Shown here: positions 1 through 7,608 of the stretch, in pieces
Numbering within the stretch: position 1 is the stretch's first letter
Layout: the number at the start of each line of letters is the position of its first letter
Assembly: GCF_018854495.1 (NCBI RefSeq)
Contig: NZ_JABBDR010000216.1
Location: 1 to 16,475, forward strand
Origin: Acidithiobacillus ferruginosus
GTDB taxonomy: Bacteria; Pseudomonadota; Gammaproteobacteria; Acidithiobacillales; Acidithiobacillaceae
DNA: 16,475 bases
Reading direction: 5' to 3'
Position numbers and translations under genes: made by a program
Notes under the pieces: generated by a model
The model's input: the letters and a program-made list of their open reading frames with translations, nothing else
The model's database searches: none
Told to the model about the DNA's origin: nothing

Positions 1-231
1 CTGACCGGGCTGTCCAAGGCCAATGTCTCGCAACACCTCAACGTGCTCAAGGCGCGTGGCCTGGTCCATTGCGACAAATGCGGCACCTTCTGCCATTACC
101 GCCTCACCAGCCCCGGCGTGCTGGAGACCTGCGAGATCGTGCGGAAGTTGATCCTTGATCAGATGGATATCACCACTGCCTGCCGTCAGCAACTGGCGGA
201 AGTCGTACCGCTGCGCAAGACGCCTTCATGA
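1..231 (+). CDS. ArsR-family transcriptional regulator, C-terminal part (truncated by window start)
   Basis: The reading frame is open from base 1 and ends with TGA at 229-231, so the N-terminus lies outside the window. The visible part holds the recognition helix of a winged helix-turn-helix (LSKANVSQHLNVLKARGLV), then the wing and a C-terminal helix. ArsR-family proteins are dimeric repressors released by metals or reactive sulfur. The wing is odd: where family members usually have charged residues it reads CDKCGTFC, a C-x2-C-x3-C cluster, and a further Cys sits in the last helix (LETCEIV). The stop overlaps the start of the MFS gene (ATGA), so this is the first visible gene of an operon with a DsrE-like protein and a persulfide dioxygenase. 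I infer a persulfide- or metal-sensing role, like BigR/SqrR, but the sensing residues are unproven. Confidence 0.85.
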   Translation: MTGLSKANVSQHLNVLKARGLVHCDKCGTFCHYRLTSPGVLETCEIVRKLILDQMDITTACRQQLAEVVPLRKTPS

Positions 232-1505
232 ACCCGGTGCCGGCAGCGGCGGGGGCTTATCAGCGGGGAATTGCCCGCAACCGTGGCCAGTTTGTGTTGC
301 AGACCTCGCAGGTATTCTTTGTCGGACTGGTCATCGGCATGGAGCGCACGGTGCTGCCTTCACTCGCCCACAATTTCGGGGTGACCAAGGGGGCGTTTCT
401 CTTTCTCGCGAGCTTCGCGATTTCCTTTGGCCTGGTCAAAGGAGTGCTCAATCTGGTGGCGGGCTCCCTTTCCGATCGTATTGGGCGTAAGCGTGTCCTG
501 TTGATCGGCTGGATTGCCGGCATCCCCATCCCCCTGCTGATCTTCTTCGCTCCCAACTGGTGGTGGATCATCGCCGCCAACATCTTTCTCGGCATCAACC
601 AGGCCTTCACCTGGACCATGACGGTGACCAGCCAGATCGACCTGGCGAGCAGCCGACAGCGCGGCCTGGCAGTGGGAATCAATGAGGCGGCGGGTTATGT
701 GGGCATGGGTCTCGCGGGTCTCGCCACCGGTTATCTGGCCGTGCTCTATGGCCCGCGCTGGGCCTTGTTGTTCTTCGGACTGGGTGTGATCCTGATCGCC
801 CTGGTCCTGCTGGTGCGGGTGCGCGATACCATCGCCTGGGTCCATGCCGAGCATGCCACCCATCCCGTATCTGCGCCTTCGGCCAGTGCGGGCTGGATGC
901 ACGGCTTTATCGATGTCTCCTTCCGGAATCCACGCTACCGCGCCTTTTGTCAGGCGGGGGTGGCCAACAAGGTGGCCGACACTCTCGTCTGGGTGCTCTT
1001 TCCGCTCTACTTCCTGCAGCACACCATGGGCATGGTGGCCATCGGTTGGATCACCGGCGTCTACGGGGCCGTCTGGGGGCTCTCGCAACTCTGGACCGGT
1101 CATCTGGCCGATCGTATCGGGCGCAAGATCCCCATCGTCAGCGGCTTTTTCCTTTTGTCTGCGGGCTTGGTGGCCACTGCCTTGGTGCAAGGCTTTGTTT
1201 TGTGGATATCGACGGCGCTCATCATGGGTCTGGGCATGGCGCTCCTGTACCCGAATCTGGTCGCCGCCATGTCCGACACGGCCCCACCGCTGGAGCGAGG
1301 GCGTATCCTCGGTGTCTATCGGTACTGGCGCGATACCGGTTATGCCATCGGCGGATTGCTGCTGGGGCTGGTGGCGCAATGGAGTAACGAAATTCTCCCC
1401 GCCATCTGGGCTACGGCTGGTATTGTCGCCCTGTCGGGTCTGTGGGTGGCCCTGGCCGTGAAAGAAACCCATCCTCGTCCTGTTCAAAAAAAGGGTAATG
1501 TATGA
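228..1505 (+). CDS. MFS transporter, 12-TM, in sulfane-sulfur operon
   Basis: This 425-residue membrane protein has the size and hydrophobic pattern of a 12-helix major facilitator. The MFS signature between helices 2 and 3 is visible as GSLSDRIGRKR (residues 79-89), and its repeat between helices 8 and 9 as GHLADRIGRK (291-300). A hydrophilic central loop lies near residues 195-225. The ATG overlaps the ArsR stop (ATGA), and its own stop overlaps the DsrE start in the same way, which predicts translational coupling. The substrate cannot be read from the sequence. Position between a regulator and sulfur-transfer/oxidation genes makes a sulfur compound or thiol export role plausible, but drug or metal-complex export is equally possible. 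Confidence 0.9.
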   Translation: MNPVPAAAGAYQRGIARNRGQFVLQTSQVFFVGLVIGMERTVLPSLAHNFGVTKGAFLFLASFAISFGLVKGVLNLVAGSLSDRIGRKRVLLIGWIAGIPIPLLIFFAPNWWWIIAANIFLGINQAFTWTMTVTSQIDLASSRQRGLAVGINEAAGYVGMGLAGLATGYLAVLYGPRWALLFFGLGVILIALVLLVRVRDTIAWVHAEHATHPVSAPSASAGWMHGFIDVSFRNPRYRAFCQAGVANKVADTLVWVLFPLYFLQHTMGMVAIGWITGVYGAVWGLSQLWTGHLADRIGRKIPIVSGFFLLSAGLVATALVQGFVLWISTALIMGLGMALLYPNLVAAMSDTAPPLERGRILGVYRYWRDTGYAIGGLLLGLVAQWSNEILPAIWATAGIVALSGLWVALAVKETHPRPVQKKGNV

Positions 1506-1843
1506 CCATCGCGTTGATTGTTTTGCATGCCGCTCCCGAGGCGGATAATCCCCGCGCCGATACGGCGGTGCGTCTTGCCGGCGCCATGCTGGCCGAGGGC
1601 AAGGAGGTGCGCCTTTTTTTGGCTGGACAGGGGGTTGGGCTGCTGGCGCCGGCAAGGGAATTCGCGGAGTCTACCCATGCGCTCTTTCTGGAACTGCTGG
1701 ATCTGGGTTTGACCGTGCGGTGTTGTGGCACTTCCCTCAAAAGCCAGGGATGGGCAGGGTCTTTACCAGACGGTGTTACAAAAAGTTCCATGGAGGGTCT
1801 GTCCGACTGGATCAGCGCCGCGGATGAGGTCGTTTGTTTCTGA
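1502..1843 (+). CDS. DsrE/DsrF-like family sulfur-transfer protein
   Basis: The 113-residue product has the DsrE fold pattern: a hydrophobic first strand (MTIALIVLHA), an amphipathic helix followed by GKEVRLFLAGQGV, and the characteristic cysteine segment GLTVRCCGTSLKSQGW with Cys74-Cys75. In DsrE/TusD relatives a cysteine at this place carries a persulfide, so this is probably a cytoplasmic sulfane-sulfur carrier. A third Cys is the penultimate residue. Its ATG overlaps the MFS stop codon, and a persulfide dioxygenase follows after about 50 bases, so it may hand sulfur to, or buffer it for, that enzyme. It is shorter than some DsrE-like proteins but looks complete. The family assignment is good; the exact partner is inference. 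Confidence 0.82.
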   Translation: MTIALIVLHAAPEADNPRADTAVRLAGAMLAEGKEVRLFLAGQGVGLLAPAREFAESTHALFLELLDLGLTVRCCGTSLKSQGWAGSLPDGVTKSSMEGLSDWISAADEVVCF

Positions 1844-1896
1844 AGTATCGCCTGTGCGCCACCGATTTACCTGCCATCACGAAGGAGTGCAACCCA

Positions 1897-2649
1897 ATGA
1901 TCTTCCGTCAGCTCTTCGAAGCGGAATCCGCTACCTATACCTATCTCTTCGGCTGTACCCAGACAGGGCAGGCAGTGCTCCTCGATCCGGTGCTGGAGAC
2001 CGTGGAGCGGGATCTGCAAGTCCTGCGCGATCTCGGGCTGCGCCTGAGCTATACCCTGGAGACGCATATCCATGCCGACCATGTGAGCAGCGCTTGCAAG
2101 CTCAAGGCCCGCGTCGGCAGCCGGATTGCCGGGCCGGCCATGGATGATCTGCCCTGCACCGATTTCGGGGTGGCCGAAGAACGGCCCCTGAGCCTGGGTT
2201 CGCTCCATTTTCAAGCCCTTTTTACCCCCGGACATACGGATACCCACCACGCTTATCTGGTGGTGGACGGCGACACTTGGCGGGTCTTCACCGGAGATGC
2301 CCTGCTCATTGATGGCTGCGGGCGCACCGATTTCCAGAATGGCGACGCAGCCACCCTGTACCGCTCCGTTCAGGAAAAGCTGTTTGTCCTGCCCGACGCT
2401 ACCCTGGTTTATCCGGCCCATGATTATCAGCACCGGCATGTCTCGTCCATTGCCCAGGAAAAGGAGCGGAACCCTCGCCTGGCCGGCAAAAGCTCGGCGG
2501 AGTTCCAGGCCACCATGGCTGATCTGAAACTGGCCCATCCGCAAAAGATGGCATACGCTGTCCCTGCCAATCTTTCCTGCGGGCAATGTCCGGAGGATAT
2601 TCCAGAAACGCTCCGCCGTCTTTGCGACCCATCCTTCCAGGGAGGGTGA
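1897..2649 (+). CDS. Persulfide dioxygenase (ETHE1/SDO type)
   Basis: The 250-residue product is a metallo-beta-lactamase-fold iron enzyme of the ETHE1 family, which oxidises glutathione persulfide to sulfite and glutathione. Visible motifs in order are THIHADH (H57, H59, D61, H62), PGHTDTHHAYL with H113, FTGDALLIDGCGRTDFQ with D134, and YPAHDYQHRHVSS with H175. H57, H113 and D134 match the family's mononuclear iron ligands. The GCGRTDFQ segment and the NPRL and VPANLSCG motifs near the end separate ETHE1 enzymes from glyoxalase II. I chose the ATG at 1897 because GAAGGAG lies nine bases upstream; an in-frame ATG at 1834 would add 21 atypical residues inside the DsrE gene. It closes the sulfane-sulfur operon. 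Confidence 0.93.
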   Translation: MIFRQLFEAESATYTYLFGCTQTGQAVLLDPVLETVERDLQVLRDLGLRLSYTLETHIHADHVSSACKLKARVGSRIAGPAMDDLPCTDFGVAEERPLSLGSLHFQALFTPGHTDTHHAYLVVDGDTWRVFTGDALLIDGCGRTDFQNGDAATLYRSVQEKLFVLPDATLVYPAHDYQHRHVSSIAQEKERNPRLAGKSSAEFQATMADLKLAHPQKMAYAVPANLSCGQCPEDIPETLRRLCDPSFQGG

Positions 2650-2791
2650 GCACTTTCCGGCTGGCGAAACCCCAACCCTGAGCGCGAGAAGCCCTTCTTC
2701 ACCACTTGCTAGGTGATTTATCGTGACCATCCGCTTTAGCCAACGGGGGGTCCATTGGCAGCAGAGGTAGGGTGGCCGAGGGACCTGCCGA

Positions 2792-2836
2792 GGACCATAT
2801 CCTCAGTCGCCAGGACACCGAAGGCTGAGGTGGTCC
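2792..2836. other. Strong imperfect hairpin in intergenic gap
   Basis: GGACCA (2792-2797), a 3-base bulge and CCTCAG (2801-2806) pair with CTGAGG (2825-2830) and TGGTCC (2831-2836). This gives a 12-bp stem with an 18-base loop. A perfect 11-bp dyad ATCCATTGGAT follows at 2839-2849. No T run follows the stem on either strand, so it is not a standard intrinsic terminator. It sits between the persulfide dioxygenase and the copper genes. The rest of 2650-2969 shows no convincing gene on either strand. Confidence 0.5.
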
Positions 2837-2969
2837 CCATCCATTGGATAGCCTGAAAGAAGATGGAATAAGTGGACACAGCCAACTACACTGAAGTGGC
2901 ATTGAATGGTCATCAACGAGCATTTGTTCTGGGTCCGTGGCGTAGCGAGTGAACGACGAGGAACAGAAA

Positions 2970-3084
2970 ATGTGGCCTTACATGATGGGTGGGTTTTTCA
3001 ATGGTTACGGCTGGGTCGGGTCGGTATTTATGGTCCTGTTTTGGGGATGAATACCTGGAAAGACGTCGCGACCTGGAACAATAA
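2970..3084 (+). pseudogene. SHOCT-type small membrane protein, internally deleted
   Basis: An ATG at 2970 with GAGGA at 2958-2962 starts a 26-codon frame whose product (MWPYMMGGFFNGYGWVG, then SVFMVLFWG) resembles the Trp/Gly/Met-rich single transmembrane start of small SHOCT-domain proteins often found beside copper genes. It stops at TGA 3048-3050. Overlapping that stop in another frame, 3046-3084 encodes DEYLERRRDLEQ followed by TAA, which matches the end of a SHOCT domain. The simplest reading is that the middle of the gene was deleted, joining the membrane segment out of frame to the last dozen codons. The 26-residue peptide could still be made. The N-terminal match is by composition only; the C-terminal match is stronger. 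Confidence 0.6.
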
Positions 3085-3218
3085 CGTTTCCCCATCCGCC
3101 GAAGCTGGTCCGGATGCGCTACTAGCAGGTGGGACTGTGGTAGACAGCTTGTTTCGTTGGTTCAAAGTCGGCAACCGGCGTTGTGGGCTCCTGCGGCGGT
3201 AAATATAGAGAGGGTTCT

Positions 3219-5285
3219 ATGGACCATTCAGGACATCAGGAACACGGGATGGAAACCGCCCACCCCGATTTCCACGCCCATATGCACCCCGCCGCTCATG
3301 GCCACGCTGGAATGCATGGCGGTCATGACCATGGTGCCATGATCGCCGATTTCCGGCGACGGTTTTGGGTATCGCTGGCCCTGACGATCCCTATCCTCCT
3401 TTTGTCGCCGCTTATCCAGCATCTGCTTGGGCTGGAGGCTGCTCTGGCCTTTACGGGGTCGTCCTATGTGCTTTTCGCGCTATCGAGCGGGGTGTATTTC
3501 TACGGCGGTTGGCCCTTCCTGAAGGGGTTGTTTGCCGAGCTCGAAACCCGCAAGCCAGCCATGATGACGCTGATCGCCCTGGCCATCAGCGTGGCCTATT
3601 TTTACTCGAGTGCCGTCGTGTTCGGGGTTCAGGGTGAAGTGTTCTTCTGGGAACTCGCTACGCTGATCGATGTGATGCTGCTCGGCCACTGGATCGAGAT
3701 GAAATCGGTCCTGGGGGCTTCTGGCGCACTGGAAAAACTGGTGCAAATGATGCCATCCGAGGCCCATCTCGTCACCCCGGAGGGCATGAAGGACGTGCCG
3801 GTCGCCAATCTGCAGCGCGGTGACCGGGTGCTGGTGAAGCCCGGCGAAAAAATTCCTACGGACGGGCGTATCGTCGAAGGGCGAACCACCGTCAATCAGG
3901 CCATGCTCACCGGCGAAAGCCAGCCCGTGGAGAAGGGGGACGGCGAGGAAGTTATCGGCGGTTCGGTCAACGGGGAGTCGAGTATCACCGTCGAGGTCCA
4001 CAAGACCGGCAGTGAAACCTATCTTTCACAGGTCATCGAGATGGTGCGCCGAGCGCAGGAGTCCCGCTCCCGGACCCAGGACCTGGCCGACCGCGCGGCC
4101 CTGGTGCTGACCCTTACCGCGTTGAGCGTCGGCGGACTTACCCTTGCCATTTGGCTGGTCCTTGGCCAGCACTTCGAGTTTGCCCTGGCCCGCATGGTAA
4201 CCGTCATGGTGATTGCCTGTCCCCATGCCCTGGGCCTGGCGATTCCGCTGGTCGTCGCTGTGTCCACCGCCATGGCGGCACAGCATGGGCTGCTTATCCG
4301 GGACCGGTCTGCTTTTGAGCGGGCGCGCCAACTGCAGGCGGTGGTATTCGACAAGACCGGAACCTTGACGGAGGGACGGTTTGGCGTCACGGATGTGGTC
4401 GTGCTGGGTGGATACGCCGAAGATCAGGTCATACGGCTTGCCGCGGCCCTCGAAAGCCAGTCGGAGCACCCCATCGCCGCCGGCATCGTGGCATATGCCA
4501 AAGTGAAGGGCATCGGCTTCGAGCCTCCCAAGGAATTCAAGGCCATCCCCGGCAAGGGCGCACAGGCCGTTGTAAATGGGCGCAATGTGAAGGTCGTAAG
4601 CCCCGGCTATCTCAAGGAGCATGGTCTTGATGTCAGCGATGAGCGGATCGCGGCCTTGGCATCCCAGGGCAAAACGGTGATATACCTGCTCGTCGACGAG
4701 AAACCGGCGGGGGCTGTCGCGCTGGCCGACATCATTCGAGCGGAGTCGCGGGAAGCCCTCGCACGGCTGAAGGGGATGGGCGTGCAGGTGATGATGCTGA
4801 CCGGCGACTCGGAAGCGGTGGCCCGCTGGGTGGCCCAGGAAATGGGGCTGGACGACTATTTCGCCGAAGTGCTCCCTGGACAAAAGGCGGAGAAGATCAA
4901 GGCGGTGCAGGCGCGGGGACTGCGCGTGGCCATGGTTGGCGACGGTGTTAACGATGCGCCTGCCCTGGTGGAGGCGGATGTCGGGATTGCCATCGGGGCG
5001 GGCACGGACGTCGCCATCGAGTCGGCGGACATCGTGCTGGTTCGCTCCGATCCCCGGGACGTGGCGGCCATCCTGGAACTTTCCCGGGCGACCTATCGCA
5101 AGATGATCCAGAACCTGTGGTGGGGTGCCGGCTACAATATCGTGGCGATCCCCCTTGCTGCCGGGGTGGCTTACAGTATTGGCCTGGTGCTTTCTCCGGC
5201 GGTGGGGGCGGCCCTGATGTCCGTTTCCACGGTGATCGTCGCCATCAACGCCAAGCTCCTCCAGAGGGTTCGGCTCACCGCCTAG
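3219..5285 (+). CDS. copB: Copper-translocating P1B-type ATPase, CPH class (CopB-like)
   Basis: This 688-residue inner-membrane pump exports copper at the cost of ATP. The N-terminus is histidine-rich (12 His in about 40 residues) instead of carrying a CxxC metal-binding domain. The actuator motif TGES is at 231-234, the ion-binding motif CPH at 334-336, the phosphorylated Asp of DKTGTLTEG at residue 378, followed by SEHPIAAG and the hinge GDGVNDAPALVEADVGIAIG. CPH in place of CPC puts it in the CopB (P1B-3) class, reported to prefer Cu2+ and/or Cu+. I chose ATG 3219, preceded by GAGAGGG, over an in-frame start at 3183 that would add 12 residues with no family likeness. A decayed SHOCT gene lies upstream. 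Silver transport is possible too. Confidence 0.92.
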   Translation: MDHSGHQEHGMETAHPDFHAHMHPAAHGHAGMHGGHDHGAMIADFRRRFWVSLALTIPILLLSPLIQHLLGLEAALAFTGSSYVLFALSSGVYFYGGWPFLKGLFAELETRKPAMMTLIALAISVAYFYSSAVVFGVQGEVFFWELATLIDVMLLGHWIEMKSVLGASGALEKLVQMMPSEAHLVTPEGMKDVPVANLQRGDRVLVKPGEKIPTDGRIVEGRTTVNQAMLTGESQPVEKGDGEEVIGGSVNGESSITVEVHKTGSETYLSQVIEMVRRAQESRSRTQDLADRAALVLTLTALSVGGLTLAIWLVLGQHFEFALARMVTVMVIACPHALGLAIPLVVAVSTAMAAQHGLLIRDRSAFERARQLQAVVFDKTGTLTEGRFGVTDVVVLGGYAEDQVIRLAAALESQSEHPIAAGIVAYAKVKGIGFEPPKEFKAIPGKGAQAVVNGRNVKVVSPGYLKEHGLDVSDERIAALASQGKTVIYLLVDEKPAGAVALADIIRAESREALARLKGMGVQVMMLTGDSEAVARWVAQEMGLDDYFAEVLPGQKAEKIKAVQARGLRVAMVGDGVNDAPALVEADVGIAIGAGTDVAIESADIVLVRSDPRDVAAILELSRATYRKMIQNLWWGAGYNIVAIPLAAGVAYSIGLVLSPAVGAALMSVSTVIVAINAKLLQRVRLTA

Positions 5286-5320
5286 CACATGGATCGGCAA
5301 GCAGCCAGCATGTCGCTTGT

Positions 5321-6207
5321 TCAGAGCTTCCCCGAACGCAGGATCGCTATCACCCACCACACGCAGAGTACGCTGGCCACCGAGTAGCCGATGAGGCCCA
5401 GAAGAGGAATCCCCAGATAATGGGGACCGGAGTGAACGGCCATGACCAGGGATGACCCAATAATAACAGCGGCAATGATCAGGCTCAGGCTGAGGCGGTT
5501 GCCCGCACGATCAAGGTGCTGCGAGATCTCTTCCATGGGTGCGTTGGCAACCGTTACGGTCAGTTCACCCTTGGTCAGCTGCTGTAACGCACGGGTGAGT
5601 GAAACAGGCAATCCTGTCAGGGTTCGGCGCAACGTGAAGAGGGTCCGATAGATGCCAGGAAAGGCTCCTGTCATATCGGGGAGGAATTGCCGGGCAAGCA
5701 ACTGCGGCGTAAAGGCCTGTAAGGTGGCAAGCATATTGAAACGGGTGTCCAGGTCGCGCGCCACCGACTCCACAATGATAAAGGCCCTGAAAGCCAGCAA
5801 GAACTGGCGCAGTATTCGGAGCTGCTAACGCTGGCTCAAGCGGCTGAACTGGTTCACGATTTCGGCGAATGAAGGCGTCTGGTCCGCCGCCCCGGCATAG
5901 TACTGCTCCAAAGCTTCGCCCATATCCCGTGTGAACGCGGCACGATCCACGTCGGGAGCAGCGCCGCCCATCGCCAGATAGGCGGCGGCCAGCCATTCAG
6001 GATCTCGGGCAATGACGGCCAAAAAAAGTTGGCTCAGATTTTCCCGATCTCGGGGCGAAAGGCGGCCGACGATACCGAAATCGTGAAAGCACCAGCGCCC
6101 ATCCGGCAGCAGGAAAAGGTTCCCCGGGTGAGGATCGCCTCGGCAAGACGCCGTCGTTCGGTCGGGGTAGTCTGCGCTGAGGTGACGGCCAGGGCTGTGG
6201 TCCATGG
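5321..6207 (-). pseudogene. UbiB/ABC1-family atypical kinase-like gene, decayed
   Basis: The minus strand carries the hallmark of this family, GDPHPGNLFLLPDGRW followed by CFHDFGIVGRLSP, which holds the nucleotide-binding Asn and DFG-like Asp. Downstream comes a helical region and a C-terminal pair of transmembrane helices (LSLSLIIAAVIIGSS and YLGIPLLGLIGYSVAS). Members support ubiquinone synthesis or lipid metabolism. Three lesions are visible. A TAG at 5825-5827 interrupts an otherwise continuous frame between FSRLSQR and QLRILRQFLLAF. Upstream of GDPHPGN the frame changes: TERRRLAEAIL is read in another frame, consistent with a short deletion. The N-terminal half is absent and the arsR promoter begins close by. 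It is convergent with the copper ATPase. Confidence 0.8.
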
Positions 6208-6294
6208 TCACGACCGCTTTGATAAGCCGAAGAGCACTCCGATTCCGGTCACAACACGTCCCGTGTCATTCGACGGCGAACGGCCGAAAACATC

Positions 6295-6322
6295 TTGACT
6301 TCGGCGGCGCATATTCCATAGA
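6295..6322 (+). promoter_or_regulatory. Candidate arsR-arsM promoter
   Basis: TTGACT at 6295-6300 is a good -35 element. With a 16-base spacer the -10 position reads CATAGA (6317-6322), a weak match. Transcription would then begin only a few bases before the ATG at 6332, and no ribosome binding site precedes that ATG, so the message may be leaderless. The assignment is by eye. Confidence 0.4.
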
Positions 6323-6347
6323 CTTCGAAACATGTCGAATTATGGAA
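6314..6347. promoter_or_regulatory. Nested dyad over the arsR start, probable ArsR operator
   Basis: TTCCATA (6314-6320) is repeated inverted as TATGGAA (6341-6347), and inside it TTCGA (6324-6328) is repeated inverted as TCGAA (6335-6339). The arsR start codon at 6332-6334 lies at the centre. A dimeric ArsR protein bound here would cover both the transcription start and the first codons, fitting autorepression. The outer and inner arms are offset by two bases, so the dyad is not perfectly symmetric. Confidence 0.55.
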
Positions 6348-6673
6348 ATAACACCGAATCCTTCGTAGCACAGTTCAAAGCGCTGAGTAATCCTCACCGC
6401 TTGGCTCTGTTCCGCCGCCTCGCTAGTTGCTGCCCGCCAGGCACAAGCTGTAGTACCGAGGATGCGGTGCGTTACAGCGTTGGCCAGCTTGGCGCAGGGG
6501 TCAATGTTTCGATTTCCACACTCTCTCATCATCTGAAAGAACTCAATCGCGCCGGTCTAGTCCAGATGGCGCGCAAGGGTAAGCAGGTTGAGTGTTGGGT
6601 GGCTCCGCAAACCCTTGAGCAGCTCGCCGCATTCTTTGGCGACTTATCTGTACAAACGAAGATACAAGGATAA
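6332..6673 (+). CDS. arsR: ArsR-family regulator paired with arsM
   Basis: The 113-residue product is a complete ArsR/SmtB-type winged helix repressor: FKALSNPHRLALFRRLA opens the DNA-binding core, and SISTLSHHLKELNRAGLV is the recognition helix, followed by a wing (ARKGKQVECWV). Candidate arsenic ligands are Cys33, Cys34 and Cys40 in SCCPPGTSCS, with Cys88 in the wing. This differs from the plasmid R773 type, which uses CVC in the recognition-helix region, and from the A. ferrooxidans type, whose cysteines are near the C-terminus. The gene has no ribosome binding site and its ATG lies in a dyad, suggesting a leaderless autoregulated transcript. Five bases separate it from arsM, so the two are co-transcribed. 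Confidence 0.9.
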   Translation: MSNYGNNTESFVAQFKALSNPHRLALFRRLASCCPPGTSCSTEDAVRYSVGQLGAGVNVSISTLSHHLKELNRAGLVQMARKGKQVECWVAPQTLEQLAAFFGDLSVQTKIQG

Positions 6674-6678
6674 AACCC

Positions 6679-7542
6679 ATGAGCGAACAGAACACCTGTT
6701 GCGGCGCTTCCGCTGTTACCAATAAGCGTCCGTCCGCTGCCGACCACGATGCACATCGCCAGAGCGTGCGCGAGGCATACGCCCAAGTAGCCAACGCAAA
6801 TAACGAGGATCAAGGCTGCGGCGTTGGCGCCAGTTGTTGCGGCACCACCGACGATAGTGCAATCAACACCCTTATATCCACTCGCCTCGGCTACAGCCAG
6901 ACAGATATTGATCTAGCTCCATCAGGGGCTGACATGGGTCTTGGGTGCGGCAATCCTAAGGCCATTGCTGCGCTCAAGCCTGGTGAAACGGTAGTCGATC
7001 TGGGTTCAGGGGGCGGTTTTGACTGCTTCCTTGCCGTTCGCGAGGTTGGCAGCAGCGGCCGCGTGATCGGCGTCGACATGACTCCGGACATGGTATCCAA
7101 GGCGCGTGCAAACGCGCTGAAGGGGCGGTATGAAAATGTGGAGTTTCGTCTCGGCGAGATTGAACACCTGCCGATTGCCGATGCAACCGCCGACGTCATT
7201 ATCTCCAATTGCGTAATCAACTTGTCGCCAAACAAGCTCCAGGTTTTTCGCGATGCTTTCCGAATACTCAAACCAGGCGGACGGCTAGCTATCTCGGATG
7301 TTGTCGCTACCGTCGAACTACCCGAGGAAATGCGCAACGATGCCGTCCTCATTGCCGGCTGCATAGGCAACGCCTCTCTGATTGATGACCTAGAAGCAAT
7401 GATGCGCGGGGCTGGCTTCAAGCAGATCCGTATCCAGCCGAAGGATGAGTCAAAAGAATTCATCAAGGACTGGGCGCCTGGCCGCAACGTGACGGACTAT
7501 GTTGTTTCCGCCGCTATCGAGGCAGTCAAACCTGGTAGCTAA
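6679..7542 (+). CDS. arsM: Arsenite S-adenosylmethionine methyltransferase
   Basis: This 287-residue cytoplasmic enzyme transfers methyl groups from SAM to As(III), giving methylated and finally volatile arsenicals. The SAM-binding motif is VVDLGSGGGFDCFLA (105-119) with GVDMTPDM (131-138) as the acidic strand. The family's conserved cysteines are present: Cys90 in GLGCGNP, Cys178 in SNCVINLSP and Cys228 in AGCIGNA. An N-terminal cysteine group (CC at 7-8, and CGVGASCCG at 47-55) supplies the extra thiols seen in ArsM proteins. AAGGA lies 8 bases upstream of the ATG, unlike arsR. Length is normal for the family. The gene is preceded by its ArsR only; no arsenite efflux gene is in view. Confidence 0.95.
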   Translation: MSEQNTCCGASAVTNKRPSAADHDAHRQSVREAYAQVANANNEDQGCGVGASCCGTTDDSAINTLISTRLGYSQTDIDLAPSGADMGLGCGNPKAIAALKPGETVVDLGSGGGFDCFLAVREVGSSGRVIGVDMTPDMVSKARANALKGRYENVEFRLGEIEHLPIADATADVIISNCVINLSPNKLQVFRDAFRILKPGGRLAISDVVATVELPEEMRNDAVLIAGCIGNASLIDDLEAMMRGAGFKQIRIQPKDESKEFIKDWAPGRNVTDYVVSAAIEAVKPGS

Positions 7543-7608
7543 TGCGGCAAGTGACTTCCATATGCCAAGTTAAGGTATATCTCAAGAGGTAGATAATCTG
7601 CGATAAGC

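Noticed and set aside
360..1655. Long minus-strand open frame across the MFS gene
   Set aside because: Its product is rich in Gly, His, Gln and Arg with no domain, and it is antisense to a clear transporter; GC-rich shadow.
2906..3202. Plus-strand frame of 98 codons upstream of the copper ATPase
   Set aside because: No ribosome binding site or domain; the region is better explained by the SHOCT remnant in other frames.
4026..5360. Long minus-strand open frame across the copper ATPase
   Set aside because: Antisense to well-defined P-type ATPase motifs; composition is that of a shadow frame.
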